DNA of 64,000 nucleotides from Vibrio amylolyticus (lineage in GTDB: Bacteria; Pseudomonadota; Gammaproteobacteria; Enterobacterales; Vibrionaceae): the NCBI RefSeq assembly GCF_023145695.1, contig NZ_JAJHVV010000003.1, positions 1-64,000 of the forward strand. Direction: 5' to 3'. The translations under genes and the position numbers were made by a program. Numbering within the stretch: the first letter of the stretch is position 1; every line of letters begins with the position of its first letter. Positions 46,694 to 55,603 of the stretch are shown here, one piece after another. A model generated the notes under the pieces. It saw only the letters and a program-made list of their open reading frames with translations. It was not told the origin of the DNA and did no database searches.

Positions 46694-48019
46694 TTAGAAT
46701 CTGTGTGTGTATTGAACACCAGCAAGAATAGCCGTGGCTTTGGTTGTTGTGTTCAGAGTTAGTCCACCTTGCTCGACACCACCACCGATAGTATCAGTTA
46801 CAGCAACATTCTTACCAACTAGGTAAGTGAAGCCAAGATCCAGTGTTTGGTCTGCATTGAAGTGGTAACTTGCACCCGCTGAGAACCATTGGCGGTCAGA
46901 ATCAGGGACAGATACTGAAGTTAAAGAGTCTTGTACGCCTTCATCAAACATGTAACCGATACGTGCTTCCCAGTTTTGGTTGATGTAGTACGTACCACCG
47001 ATTGAGTAGTGGTAAGTGTCTTGCCACTTGTAATCTTTGATGTTTGTTCCATCAGTTGTCACTAGTGCATCAAAGTCGCTCCAGCTGATGTATTGAATGC
47101 TGTAGTGAACTGCAAATTTGGTATCTTCAATGCGGTGGTAACCAGAGAACTCTGCCATTGAAGGCAGTGGCATCTTAAGATCGCCAATGTTTGCATCGCC
47201 ACCGTAAGAAACGGTACCGCTTGCTTCAATTTCAGGGCTGTAATGATAGCTTAGACCGAAACGATTGTTTTCATCCAATTCGTAAACCGCACCAAGGTTA
47301 AAGCCAACACCCCAGCCAGATGCGTCTACATCCATTAGATTTGCGCTTGTTGTGCTTCCAGTCGGAGAGCCACCAGAAACGATATTCATTTCTGAATCAC
47401 GCTTTAACTCACCTTCACCGTGAATAATGTCAATACCAGCACCGATGCTCCATTGATCATTAATGCGGTAAGAACCTGCAATCAATAGGTTTACTGAGCT
47501 TACATTTGTAGTGCCACCGAATGCATCAGCACCGGGAACGACTGCACCATTATCTGTAATGACAGCACCAGTTCCTGCCCCCCAACTAGCATCAAATTCA
47601 TTAGTAGTACCGAAATTTGAGTAGGCCCCAAAACCAACTGCGAATTTGTCATTAATTGGGACTGCTACGAAAATGTTTGGAACAAAAGATGTCGCATCAT
47701 TTTGAGTATCGTCAATAGAAACAGCACCACCAGAGATCGGTGAAGTATATGTTGTTCCCGTAACGTCAACTTCAGAGCTAATAATGTTAGCACCCAAAGA
47801 AATCTCAGTACGTTCGAATAACGCTAGAGATGCTGCGTTACGTGAAATAGATGAAGCATTATCGGCTATAACAGCATCACCAGCAAATGCACGGCCAAGG
47901 CCCGTTGCTGATTGAGAGTTTAGTTGGAAACCTGCTGCTGTTACTTGCGTTGATGCAAGAGAAGCTGAGGCAATAGTCACTGCGAGAAGCGATTTTTTAA
48001 ACAGACGCGAGTTGTTCAT
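46694..48019 (-). CDS. fadL: FadL/OmpP1 family outer-membrane transporter, second paralogue
   Basis: The 441-residue precursor has a signal peptide ending STQVTA, the hatch sequence AGFQLNSQSATGLGRAFAGDAVIADNAS, barrel strands throughout and the C-terminal VQYTHRF. It clearly shares origin with the neighbour at 45123-46412 but differs in loops, for example an inserted Gly/Ala-rich loop (WGAGTGAVITDNGAVVPGADAFGG). Substrate range may differ. The 260-base upstream region contains several dyads and a FadR-like half-site. Confidence 0.9.
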   Translation of the reverse strand: MNNSRLFKKSLLAVTIASASLASTQVTAAGFQLNSQSATGLGRAFAGDAVIADNASSISRNAASLALFERTEISLGANIISSEVDVTGTTYTSPISGGAVSIDDTQNDATSFVPNIFVAVPINDKFAVGFGAYSNFGTTNEFDASWGAGTGAVITDNGAVVPGADAFGGTTNVSSVNLLIAGSYRINDQWSIGAGIDIIHGEGELKRDSEMNIVSGGSPTGSTTSANLMDVDASGWGVGFNLGAVYELDENNRFGLSYHYSPEIEASGTVSYGGDANIGDLKMPLPSMAEFSGYHRIEDTKFAVHYSIQYISWSDFDALVTTDGTNIKDYKWQDTYHYSIGGTYYINQNWEARIGYMFDEGVQDSLTSVSVPDSDRQWFSAGASYHFNADQTLDLGFTYLVGKNVAVTDTIGGGVEQGGLTLNTTTKATAILAGVQYTHRF

Positions 48020-48068
48020 AGTTGCTTTTTCCTTTTTGTAATATTCGCCTCTAGTTGGGCGATATATT

Positions 48069-48082
48069 TGAGCAAATGCTCA
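48069..48082. repeat. Small dyad in the leader region of the upstream fadL paralogue
   Basis: TGAGCA-AA-TGCTCA is a perfect inverted repeat about 50 bases upstream of the ATG at 48019. It could be an operator or a short leader hairpin. Confidence 0.35.
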
Positions 48083-48118
48083 GTTGGTGGCTGATCCTAG
48101 ACTCAAGTATATAGCAAA

Positions 48119-48133
48119 CATATCCGACCACCT
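48119..48133. promoter_or_regulatory. Possible FadR site upstream of the fadL paralogue
   Basis: CATATCCGACCACCT keeps the right half of the FadR operator (TCCGACCA) but is weak in the left half. FadR control of fadL is known in E. coli and Vibrio. This site is a low-confidence guess. Confidence 0.25.
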
Positions 48134-48228
48134 TAAAATTAGGCGGGAAAATTATCGAAATGACGCCTAACTGACACGAAAAAGCGAATAAAACACTGTT
48201 TTTAGAGTTTTGACTCTATAAAATAGGC

Positions 48229-48259
48229 AAAAAAAAGGCTCTAATATGAAACTAGAGCC
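48229..48259 (-). terminator. Terminator after the anti-sigma gene
   Basis: On the minus strand GGCTCTA pairs with TAGAGCC across a 9-base loop and is followed by eight T. Confidence 0.88.
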
Positions 48260-48279
48260 ATTGAGTGTTTTGAATCAGG

Positions 48280-49005
48280 TTAAAGCGTGGAGATCACCAT
48301 CGAGCTAAGCTTTTCGGCTATTTTAGCGACATCTTCACCTTCTTCTCCCACTATCACCATACTGGATTTATTCATTGGTTCAACAATACCCGTCATCCCT
48401 TGTTGGGTGAATTCGTTACGATCTTGTTCAAAGATATTGGTAACAAACAGCGTGACTCTTCCTTTCTCACCTTTAAAGACCATGTGCATCGCATTGGTGT
48501 CGCCAAAACCGCAATGATTAAGGTAATAGACATGATATGGAAAGTCTTGATCAAACTTAACGTTAAATGGCTGCATTTTTACGTTGATCTGATAAGAGCC
48601 GACTTGCTCATCCAATGGCATAATGAATGCCTTCTCGTTCATGACGTGTTCCATTGCCGTATTGGCCAAGCTCGCTTGAGCCGGTGACACGAGTAGTTTC
48701 CCCCAGTTTAGTTGACCTGCTAATAAGCCAACAGCAAAAGCTACTGACGCTGCAAGTGCCATTGCACGCTTAACAAAGCTTGGGTGAATAACATTCGAAT
48801 CGTCACTTGGCTGATTAAACAAGATTTTGTCGGCCAGATCGTCTGGCACATCGACTTTCATTGCATTTAAGATTTGCGAATCGAGCTCAAGCGCTTCGTC
48901 TAAGAACTTACTGTTTGCTTCGCTAGCGTTAATTGCTTCAATAATGTCATTGTCTCTATATTTAGGATCTGACATCACATGGCGGCGAAACTCTAAATCA
49001 TCCAT
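48280..49005 (-). CDS. DUF3379 membrane protein, probable anti-sigma factor
   Basis: The 241-residue protein has an N-terminal cytoplasmic helical part (about 1-80, MDDLEFRRHVMSDPKYRD), one membrane helix (about 83-100) and a periplasmic domain with NHCGFGDTNAMHMVFKGEKGRVTLFV. I match it to DUF3379. It overlaps the sigma factor gene by 8 bases. A membrane protein translationally coupled to an ECF sigma factor is the usual arrangement of an anti-sigma partner; that role is inference from context. No zinc-binding HxxxCxxC motif is seen. Confidence 0.8.
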   Translation of the reverse strand: MDDLEFRRHVMSDPKYRDNDIIEAINASEANSKFLDEALELDSQILNAMKVDVPDDLADKILFNQPSDDSNVIHPSFVKRAMALAASVAFAVGLLAGQLNWGKLLVSPAQASLANTAMEHVMNEKAFIMPLDEQVGSYQINVKMQPFNVKFDQDFPYHVYYLNHCGFGDTNAMHMVFKGEKGRVTLFVTNIFEQDRNEFTQQGMTGIVEPMNKSSMVIVGEEGEDVAKIAEKLSSMVISTL

Positions 49006-49573
49006 TTTGCTGCCCTCTGCTTGACTGCGATGAATCCATCATCTCTTTTAATTGGTTACGTGCTCTAAATAAGCGTGTCATCACGGTGTTCTTATTAAGA
49101 TCCAAAATCGACCCAATTTCTTCTCCGCTGAATCCGCCGATCACTTGTAAAAAAAGAGGTTCGCGGTATTCGACATCCAATTTCATGATCAACATCTGTA
49201 GCCATTCTGATTGATGGTGTGCATCATCACTCACGATGGCATCATTGCCGTAGTCATCGATGTCGACTAGGTCGAACTGCTTTCTTTCGAAGCGGCGCGC
49301 ATTTTCACGTCTCAAAATAGTAATGAGCCATGATTTCGCTGCCTTTTCATCTTGTAAGCTATCAAGTGACTTCCAAGCCCTTAAACAGGTTTCTTGGACT
49401 AAATCTTCGGCAACGCTTTTGTCTTTACAGAGCCAAAAGCCATAGCGGAACAGGTCACGATGATAGGCGCGTACAAGAGCTTCATATTTTCTTTGCTTGT
49501 CCATATCAGAGTTGACCGTACGTTTTGGTTTTTTATTTCCAAACAATTCGATTATTGACACATAACTCTCCAT
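48998..49573 (-). CDS. ECF-type sigma-70 family RNA polymerase sigma factor
   Basis: The 191-residue protein has sigma region 2 (YHRDLFRYGFWLCKDKSVAEDLVQETCLRAWKSL) and region 4 (REPLFLQVIGGFSGEEIGSILDLNKNTVMTRLFRARNQLKE), with the short linker of group 4 (ECF) sigma factors. It should direct polymerase to a small stress regulon, held in check by the coupled membrane protein downstream. The start at 49573 is uncertain; M24 (49504) is an alternative and neither has a clear ribosome-binding site. Confidence 0.88.
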   Translation of the reverse strand: MESYVSIIELFGNKKPKRTVNSDMDKQRKYEALVRAYHRDLFRYGFWLCKDKSVAEDLVQETCLRAWKSLDSLQDEKAAKSWLITILRRENARRFERKQFDLVDIDDYGNDAIVSDDAHHQSEWLQMLIMKLDVEYREPLFLQVIGGFSGEEIGSILDLNKNTVMTRLFRARNQLKEMMDSSQSSRGQQNG

Positions 49574-49649
49574 TTAAGGGTCAATGAGTTCAAACTTGAG
49601 ATTAATTGATCTACCTCAAAATATTATACCTAATTGTGGCTATAGTACA

Positions 49650-49813
49650 TTCTGTCATCTAGTTAGCTCTTTGAGCTAGCGTGTTGAGCAAGATGACACT
49701 TCCTTTTGAAGGCTGACTTTACTTTCTCCTAATCAGGAAACTGATTATTTCAATTGGCGTTATGTTAATTGCTTTATACATTCCAACCACACAATATTGT
49801 GTGGTTTTTTTTT
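49650..49813 (+). ncRNA. Candidate small RNA with three stem-loops and a strong terminator
   Basis: Plus-strand structures follow one another without a gene: GTTAGCTC/GAGCTAGC with loop TTT (49662-49680, one U-G pair that would be a C-A mismatch on the minus strand); TAATCAG-GAAA-CTGATTA (49730-49747), a 7-bp stem capped by a GNRA tetraloop; and an 11+11 palindrome at 49785-49806 whose stem runs into nine T (49805-49813). A TATAGT -10-like element at 49641-49646 would give a start near 49653; no good -35 is seen. The ECF sigma gene points the other way and the fadI promoter lies well downstream, so the terminator has no protein gene to serve. Confidence 0.6.
49785..49813 (+). terminator. Intrinsic terminator upstream of fadI
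   Basis: A perfect 22-base palindrome is followed by nine T on the plus strand. There is no T run on the minus side, so it works on plus-strand transcripts. Confidence 0.85.
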
Positions 49814-49852
49814 GCTCGTCACTTTTGCTCGTCACTTTTGCTTGTCATTTCT
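49814..49852. repeat. 13-bp tandem repeat, about three copies
   Basis: GCTCGTCACTTTT occurs twice in tandem at 49814-49826 and 49827-49839, with a third changed copy GCTTGTCATTTCT at 49840-49852, directly after the terminator T run. Copy number may vary between strains. Confidence 0.7.
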
Positions 49853-50093
49853 ACGTTTACGTTTTTCTTCAGTCTTACAACCCGTTACTCATTCGTTAAC
49901 ACATCACGTTGTTATTGTAACTTTGTTAAATCATTAAGTTATCTATTCTTTCCGCTTTTTTTGAATTATCCCAAAGATGTTCAATACTGTTTAGGTCACG
50001 TTTATTCAAACGAGCGTTTGATTGTATTAACAACTTCGTTACAATGCATCAGGTCTGACCTCTAATCTTTGATGGGGTATGTAAGGAGAACTA
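49853..50093 (+). promoter_or_regulatory. fadIJ promoter region with PsrA-like and FadR sites
   Basis: A dyad TCAAACG-AG-CGTTTGA at 50007-50022 contains CAAAC-N4-GTTTG, the pattern of PsrA-type fatty acid repressors. Downstream come a TACAAT -10 element (50040-50045) and ATCAGGTCTGACCTCTA (50048-50064), which has the FadR core with a perfect AGGTC-T-GACCT palindrome. The ribosome-binding site AAGGAG precedes the ATG. FadR control of fadIJ is established in related bacteria. The PsrA call is inferred from pattern only. Confidence 0.65.
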
Positions 50094-51419
50094 ATGGGCA
50101 AGCCAAACAATATTAATAAGCAAATACTGCAAACTCGTTCAGGTGAACGCATAGCCATCGTCGCGGGTTTACGAACCCCATTCGCTCGTCAAAGTACTGA
50201 GTTTGGCCAGGTTCCTGCTGTCGATCTTGGGAAAATGGTGGTCAGTGAGATGATGGCCCGTAGCGAAATCTCACCAGACTTGATTGATCAAGTGGTTTTT
50301 GGACAAGTGGTTCAAATGCCAGAAGCCCCAAATATTGCACGAGAAATTGTGTTGGGTACTGGGATGAATGTCCATACCGACGCGTACAGTGTGACTCGTG
50401 CTTGTGCGACTAGCTTCCAATCTGCAGTGAACGTCGCCGAAAGTATAGTATCTGGTAGCGTTGATATCGGTATTGCAGGTGGCGCCGACTCTTCTTCTGT
50501 TTTACCTATTGGTGTCTCGAAAAAACTAGCGGCGAATTTATTGGCGTTGAGCAAAACCAAAACGGTAGGACAAAAACTTAAAATATTAAAAAGTCTATCG
50601 TTAAAAGATCTGGTTCCTGTTCCTCCTGCTGTTGCTGAATACTCAACGGGCATTTCAATGGGCCAAACCGCAGAGCAAATGGCGAAAACGCACAGTATTT
50701 CGCGTGCTGATCAAGATGCTTTAGCACACCGCTCTCATACATTAGCCGCTAAAGCGTGGGAAGACGGAAAAATAGAAGGCGAGGTGATGACCGCTTTCCC
50801 TGAACCCTATAAAAAGTGGATAGATAAAGATAACAATATTCGTCTTGATTCGACGCTTGAAAGTTACGCTAAGCTCCGCCCTGCTTTTGACCGTCAATAC
50901 GGTTCTGTTACAGCAGCGAACAGTACACCACTTACCGATGGTGCAGCGGCCGTCATGTTAATGAGAGAAGGGCGTGCAAAAGAACTTGGCCTTGAGGTGA
51001 TGGGTTTTATTCGTTCGTACGCGTTTTCTGCCATTGGTGTCGAGAAAGATATGCTGATGGGGCCTTCTTTTGCAACGCCACTCGCATTGGCTCGGGCTGG
51101 AATTGAGTTATCAGATTTAACTTTGATTGATATGCACGAGGCCTTTGCCGCTCAAGCCCTTTCTAACGTTAAGATGTTTGCCAGTGACTCGTTTGCTCAG
51201 CAACATTTAGGGCGAGGCAAAGCGATAGGTGAAATTGATATGGATAAATTCAATGTTCTCGGGGGGTCACTTGCTTATGGTCACCCGTTCGCGGCAACCG
51301 GTGCGAGAATGATGACCCAAACATTGCGTGAGTTGAAACGCCGTGGCGGTGGTTTAGCATTGAATACTGCGTGTGCCGCCGGTGGTTTAGGTGCAGCGAT
51401 GATTTTGGAGGTTGAGTAA
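50094..51419 (+). CDS. fadI: Acetyl-CoA acyltransferase FadI
   Basis: FadI is the thiolase subunit of the FadIJ beta-oxidation complex, cutting 3-ketoacyl-CoA to acetyl-CoA and a shortened acyl-CoA. The 441-residue protein has the nucleophilic Cys C104 in [10 protein letters not shown], the His in [11 protein letters not shown] and the second Cys in [12 protein letters not shown]. Its stop overlaps the fadJ start by one base (TAATG), so the two subunits are translationally coupled. Confidence 0.96.
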   Translation: MGKPNNINKQILQTRSGERIAIVAGLRTPFARQSTEFGQVPAVDLGKMVVSEMMARSEISPDLIDQVVFGQVVQMPEAPNIAREIVLGTGMNVHTDAYSVTRACATSFQSAVNVAESIVSGSVDIGIAGGADSSSVLPIGVSKKLAANLLALSKTKTVGQKLKILKSLSLKDLVPVPPAVAEYSTGISMGQTAEQMAKTHSISRADQDALAHRSHTLAAKAWEDGKIEGEVMTAFPEPYKKWIDKDNNIRLDSTLESYAKLRPAFDRQYGSVTAANSTPLTDGAAAVMLMREGRAKELGLEVMGFIRSYAFSAIGVEKDMLMGPSFATPLALARAGIELSDLTLIDMHEAFAAQALSNVKMFASDSFAQQHLGRGKAIGEIDMDKFNVLGGSLAYGHPFAATGARMMTQTLRELKRRGGGLALNTACAAGGLGAAMILEVE

Positions 51420-53575
51420 TGTCTGATACTAAAGCGTTCCACTTAAAAGTGGATGAGAATAAGGTGGCTTGGCTTTCCATTGATGTGCCGGGCGAAAAAA
51501 TGAATACCTTACAAGCGGCGTTCGCCGATGAAATGAAGGATATTCTGGTTGAACTCGAGTCTCATCAAGGTGAGCTCAAAGGCGTTATTCTTTACTCTGA
51601 AAAGCCTGACAATTTTGTCGCTGGCGCTGATATTCGTATGTTAGCGGCTTGCAACACTGCAAAAGAAGCGGAAGCATTGGCGAAGCAAGGGCAGGAGATG
51701 TTCCAAGCCTTGTCTGATTTACCATACCCAAGTGTGGCGGCTATTCATGGCCCATGTTTAGGTGGCGGTTTAGAGCTTGCGCTTGCCTGTGATCATCGCG
51801 TTTGTACTGACTCTGATAAAACTCGTTTAGGTTTACCTGAAGTGCAACTCGGCCTTCTACCTGGTTCTGGTGGCACGCAGCGACTGCCACGCCTAATTGG
51901 GCTACTACCGTCACTGGATATGATCCTGACGGGTAAACAACTTCGAGCTAAAAAAGCTAAAAAGCTTGGTGTAGTCGATGCGTGTGTACCGCAAAGTATT
52001 TTATTCGATGTCGCCCTTTCATTGTTAGATAAAGCGGCAAAGAAAAAAGGCTCAAAAGAGAAGTCTCATAAAGCGTCGACAAAAGAAAAGCTGATGTCGA
52101 AAACAGGCTTGGGGCGAAAAGTTGTCTTTGAACAAGCGGCGAAAAAATCGTATCAGAAAACACGCGGTAATTACCCTGCTGTAGACAGTATTTTAGAAGT
52201 GATTCGTCATGGCCTAGAGAAAGGTCTGAAAAAAGGCTTTGAGCTTGAAGCCAAGCGTTTTGGCGAGCTTGTTATGACCGAACAGTCGAAAGCACTTCGA
52301 TCGATATTCTTTGCCACCACTGAGATGAAAAAAGAGCATGGTAGCAGCGCGGATCCGGCATCGGTCGATCGTGTAGCAATACTTGGTGGAGGTTTAATGG
52401 GGGCGGGTATTGGCCATGTGACCGTAACCAAAGCCAAGCTGCCAGTTCGAGTGAAAGACGTCTCTAATGACGGTGTGCTTAATGCGCTTAGATACAACAA
52501 TAAGTTACTCGATAAGCAGCGAAAGCGCCGTATTATCACCAAAGCGCAGCAACAGTCCCAGATGATGCAAATATCTGGTGGTATTGATTTTGCGCGGTTT
52601 AATCAAATGGATGTGGTGGTAGAAGCGGTTTTTGAAGACCTATCACTAAAACAGTCAATGGTGGCAGATATAGAGAAAAACGCGAAAGATACCACCATTT
52701 TCGCAACCAATACGTCATCATTACCGATTTCAAAAATTGCAGAGAATGCACAGCGGCCACAAAACGTCATTGGTTTACACTACTTCAGCCCAGTTGAAAA
52801 AATGCCGTTGGTCGAAGTTATTCCTCATGAAACAACCAGTGACGAAACCATCTCTACTGTTGTCGCTTTGGCGAAAAAACAGGGTAAAACACCCATTGTC
52901 GTTAAAGATCGTGCTGGATTCTATGTTAACCGCATCCTTGCTCCTTACATGAATGAAGCCGCCGAAGTTTTACTCTCTGGTGAGCCTATCGAGCATCTTG
53001 ATAAAGCGCTATTGAACTTTGGCTTCCCTGTTGGGCCAATTACTTTGCTTGATGAAGTTGGTATTGATATCGGTGCGAAGATTATGCCGATATTAGTTTC
53101 AGAATTAGGCGAGCGATTCCAAGGGCCAGATGTATTTGACACGTTGCTTAATGATGGTCGAAAAGGGCGCAAGAGCAATAAAGGCTTCTATTCTTACAAA
53201 GGTAAGAAAAAAGAGGTGGATAAATCCGTCTATAAACTTCTGAAATTAACGCCAGAAGTTCGCTTGAACGAAAAAGCGATCGCCATTCGTTGTACGTTAC
53301 TAATGCTCAATGAAGCGGTTCGCTGCTTGGATGAAGGGATCATTCGAAGCCCTCGTGACGGCGATATCGGCGCGATCTTCGGGATCGGCTTCCCGCCGTT
53401 CCTAGGTGGTCCTTTCCGGTATATTGATAAGCTTGGTGTGAAAACGGTAGTGGCAATGTTGAATGAGCATGCAGAGAAATATGGTAATCGCTTCGCACCC
53501 TCTGACGGCTTATTAACGAGAGCCGGTTTAGACCAAGGCTTTTATAGTGAAGGAACTAACGAAGAAAACACTTAG
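51419..53575 (+). CDS. fadJ: Fatty acid oxidation complex subunit alpha FadJ
   Basis: FadJ combines enoyl-CoA hydratase and 3-hydroxyacyl-CoA dehydrogenase. The 718-residue protein has an N-terminal crotonase domain (oxyanion-hole segments [11 protein letters not shown] and [18 protein letters not shown], catalytic Glu region [19 protein letters not shown]), a Lys-rich linker, and an NAD-binding domain starting [12 protein letters not shown] near residue 321. The dehydrogenase His lies in [15 protein letters not shown] and the C-terminal domain is complete. fadIJ is distinct from fadBA by the FadJ-type linker and the order I then J. Confidence 0.96.
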   Translation: MSDTKAFHLKVDENKVAWLSIDVPGEKMNTLQAAFADEMKDILVELESHQGELKGVILYSEKPDNFVAGADIRMLAACNTAKEAEALAKQGQEMFQALSDLPYPSVAAIHGPCLGGGLELALACDHRVCTDSDKTRLGLPEVQLGLLPGSGGTQRLPRLIGLLPSLDMILTGKQLRAKKAKKLGVVDACVPQSILFDVALSLLDKAAKKKGSKEKSHKASTKEKLMSKTGLGRKVVFEQAAKKSYQKTRGNYPAVDSILEVIRHGLEKGLKKGFELEAKRFGELVMTEQSKALRSIFFATTEMKKEHGSSADPASVDRVAILGGGLMGAGIGHVTVTKAKLPVRVKDVSNDGVLNALRYNNKLLDKQRKRRIITKAQQQSQMMQISGGIDFARFNQMDVVVEAVFEDLSLKQSMVADIEKNAKDTTIFATNTSSLPISKIAENAQRPQNVIGLHYFSPVEKMPLVEVIPHETTSDETISTVVALAKKQGKTPIVVKDRAGFYVNRILAPYMNEAAEVLLSGEPIEHLDKALLNFGFPVGPITLLDEVGIDIGAKIMPILVSELGERFQGPDVFDTLLNDGRKGRKSNKGFYSYKGKKKEVDKSVYKLLKLTPEVRLNEKAIAIRCTLLMLNEAVRCLDEGIIRSPRDGDIGAIFGIGFPPFLGGPFRYIDKLGVKTVVAMLNEHAEKYGNRFAPSDGLLTRAGLDQGFYSEGTNEENT

Positions 53576-53661
53576 CTCAATAGTACGTCACTAGAAAGGA
53601 GTGATGTTGACAATCAGTTGTAGCAGAACACCTTTGTTGTCACTACTTCGGTAATAGGTTG

Positions 53662-53692
53662 AAAAGGTGAACGTTTAACGTTCGCCTTTTTT
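53662..53692 (+). terminator. Terminator after fadIJ
   Basis: AAAAGGTGAACG pairs with CGTTCGCCTTTT (one U-G pair on the plus strand) around TTTAA and continues into T. Confidence 0.88.
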
Positions 53693-53749
53693 GTTATCGA
53701 GAGTTATTATCAACAAGGTCAGAAAAATATAATAATGAAAGGATTAAAG

Positions 53750-54298
53750 ATGGATGCTCTCGACTTATTGATTAACCGTCGTTCTATTGCCAAATTGTCA
53801 GCACCAGCTCCGGAAGGAACCGTGTTGGAGAACATTATTAAGGCTGGATTACGAGCGCCAGACCATGCAGCGTTAACCCCATGGCATTTTGTTATTGCGC
53901 AAGGTGAAGGGCTTAATAAACTCTCATCTATATTAGAGCAAGCAGCTATTAATTCTGGAAGTGATGCTGCTGTTGTTGAAAAAGCGAAAAAAGCCCCTTT
54001 CAGAGCGCCAATGGTGATTACGGTTATTGCTAAAATCACCGAGCATGAGAAAGTACCCGCAGTCGAACAGGTGATTTCCGCAGGGTGTGCTGTTCAAGCA
54101 ATGCAAATGGCAGCAGTCGCACAAGGGTTCCAAGGTTTCTGGCGTTCAGGTAAGTGGATGTTTGATGCAACGGTTAAGCAATCATTGGGTGTGAGCGACG
54201 AAGATGAGATCGTGGGCTTTTTGTACCTTGGTACACCGGGTTGTACGCCAATGAAGGTACCTGAACGAGATCTCTCCAAGTTTGTTGAATATCTCTAA
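53750..54298 (+). CDS. YdjA-like NAD(P)H nitroreductase
   Basis: This flavoprotein of the nitroreductase superfamily most closely resembles E. coli YdjA, which starts MDALELLINRRS. From the ATG at 53750 (AAAGGA 6 bases upstream) it has 182 residues: MDALDLLINRRSIAKL with the FMN-contacting RRS, GLRAPDHAALTPWHFV, SAGCAVQAMQMAAVAQGFQGFWRSG and FLYLGTP. An ATG at 53735 is in frame but has no ribosome-binding site and does not match. The physiological substrate is not known. Confidence 0.9.
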   Translation: MDALDLLINRRSIAKLSAPAPEGTVLENIIKAGLRAPDHAALTPWHFVIAQGEGLNKLSSILEQAAINSGSDAAVVEKAKKAPFRAPMVITVIAKITEHEKVPAVEQVISAGCAVQAMQMAAVAQGFQGFWRSGKWMFDATVKQSLGVSDEDEIVGFLYLGTPGCTPMKVPERDLSKFVEYL

Positions 54299-54376
54299 AG
54301 TCACCGAGTTCCCTTCACTTATTAAATGGAATTGTTTATTAAGCCCAGTTTTTTATTAGTGAAGCCGATAATATAC

Positions 54377-54414
54377 AAAAAGCGCGAGCCTTTTAAGAAG
54401 AGCCTCGCGCTTTT
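54377..54414. terminator. Bidirectional terminator between the nitroreductase and LysR genes
   Basis: An 11-bp stem, AAAAGCGCGAG with CTCGCGCTTTT, closes a 15-base loop, with A and T runs on the two sides. Confidence 0.8.
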
Positions 54415-54472
54415 GTGTTTTTATTGAGCGTACCACTTGATGGTTAAATGGTTATGTTACGTTTTGCTAGAG

Positions 54473-55357
54473 CTAGAGCGATTTAGACTTCGCATAGTCG
54501 ATGACAAAATTGATAAACAGCCGCACTTTTTCTGGTTGGTGCTCTTTGTGATTGTAGAGCATATAAATATCTCTAGGGTTGGCACTCCAATCTTCTAGCA
54601 CTCTCACTAAGCTCCCACTTTCGATGTACTCTTTTAACATCACATCGGGCATTAGGGTTATACCCAGTCCATCGGAGCACGCACTGCGAACAATACTAAG
54701 ATCACTGCCATGAAAGCGCCCTTTTTCATTATTCACAACCGTCTCACCTGAGACGTTTGATAGCTGCCAGCGAGTAAGAGGCTGTCCTTTTAGAAGAGCA
54801 TGGTCACTTAAGTCTTCTGCATGTTTTAGGGAGGGCACTGAAGCAAGGTACTCAGGACTTGCCACCAAAATGTCTTTTACTTCGCTGATCTTTCGCGCGA
54901 TTAAGCTTGAGTCTCGTTGCGGGCCAACGCGGAAGATGACATCCCACTCGGTCGGGTCGAGTTGATCGGCAAGGTTACTGGTCGCAAGTTCAATATTAAT
55001 ATCAGGAAACTGTTTCATGAACGTATTTAGCATTGGCATCATCATACGTTTCGTGAGGTTTGAAGGTGCGGAGATACGAATCTTTCCAGCTGCGCCTCGG
55101 CACTCATCAGTCAGCTCTTCCGCCCGTGAAGTCAAACGTTGCAGCATGGGAGCACATTCTTGAAAAAATCGTTCACCTGCTTCTGTTAAGGAAAGTTTAC
55201 GCGCGTGGCGATTCAGCAATCGAAGATTAAGAGATTCTTCTAAAGCTTGTATGCGTCTAGTAATTGTTGCAACTGGAACAAGAGTTTTACGGGAAGTTGC
55301 CGTGTAGCTCCCATTCTCCACAACAAGTCTAAAGAGATTTAGGTCGTCTAATTTCAT
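54473..55357 (-). CDS. LysR family transcriptional regulator
   Basis: The start giving MKLDDLNLFRLVVENGSYTATSRK is preferred, since it places the winged helix-turn-helix at the usual position (294 residues); 18 extra residues from an upstream ATG are not expected in the family. The HTH is followed by the linker helix and a periplasmic-binding-like effector domain (KIRISAPSNLTKRMMMPML onward). It is divergent from rssB with 246 bases between the starts. No operator could be picked with confidence. The target genes and effector are unknown. Confidence 0.88.
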   Translation of the reverse strand: MKLDDLNLFRLVVENGSYTATSRKTLVPVATITRRIQALEESLNLRLLNRHARKLSLTEAGERFFQECAPMLQRLTSRAEELTDECRGAAGKIRISAPSNLTKRMMMPMLNTFMKQFPDINIELATSNLADQLDPTEWDVIFRVGPQRDSSLIARKISEVKDILVASPEYLASVPSLKHAEDLSDHALLKGQPLTRWQLSNVSGETVVNNEKGRFHGSDLSIVRSACSDGLGITLMPDVMLKEYIESGSLVRVLEDWSANPRDIYMLYNHKEHQPEKVRLFINFVIDYAKSKSL

Positions 55358-55603
55358 TATTCTCGGCACAGAAATGTACAGGTATGGATAATTTATACGC
55401 TTATCAAGCACTAAAGTTTGAGGCGCGTCAACAAGTGATGAAAAATGTGATATTGGTACATATAGTATGCAACGGCGTTTTAAAGTGGAAGATTTGTATA
55501 AACTCGCTTTCAGGGCTACTTTTTATAGAGTGATGTGTAGCTAACAAAAATAACAATAGCAATTAGAGACGTTAGTATATTTGGAGATAAGAGGCGAAAG
55601 CTT

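Noticed and set aside
49769..50065. 98-codon open frame on the plus strand before fadI
   Set aside because: It runs through the terminator, the 13-bp repeats and the fadI promoter. Composition is Phe/Ser/Leu-rich noise from T-rich DNA.
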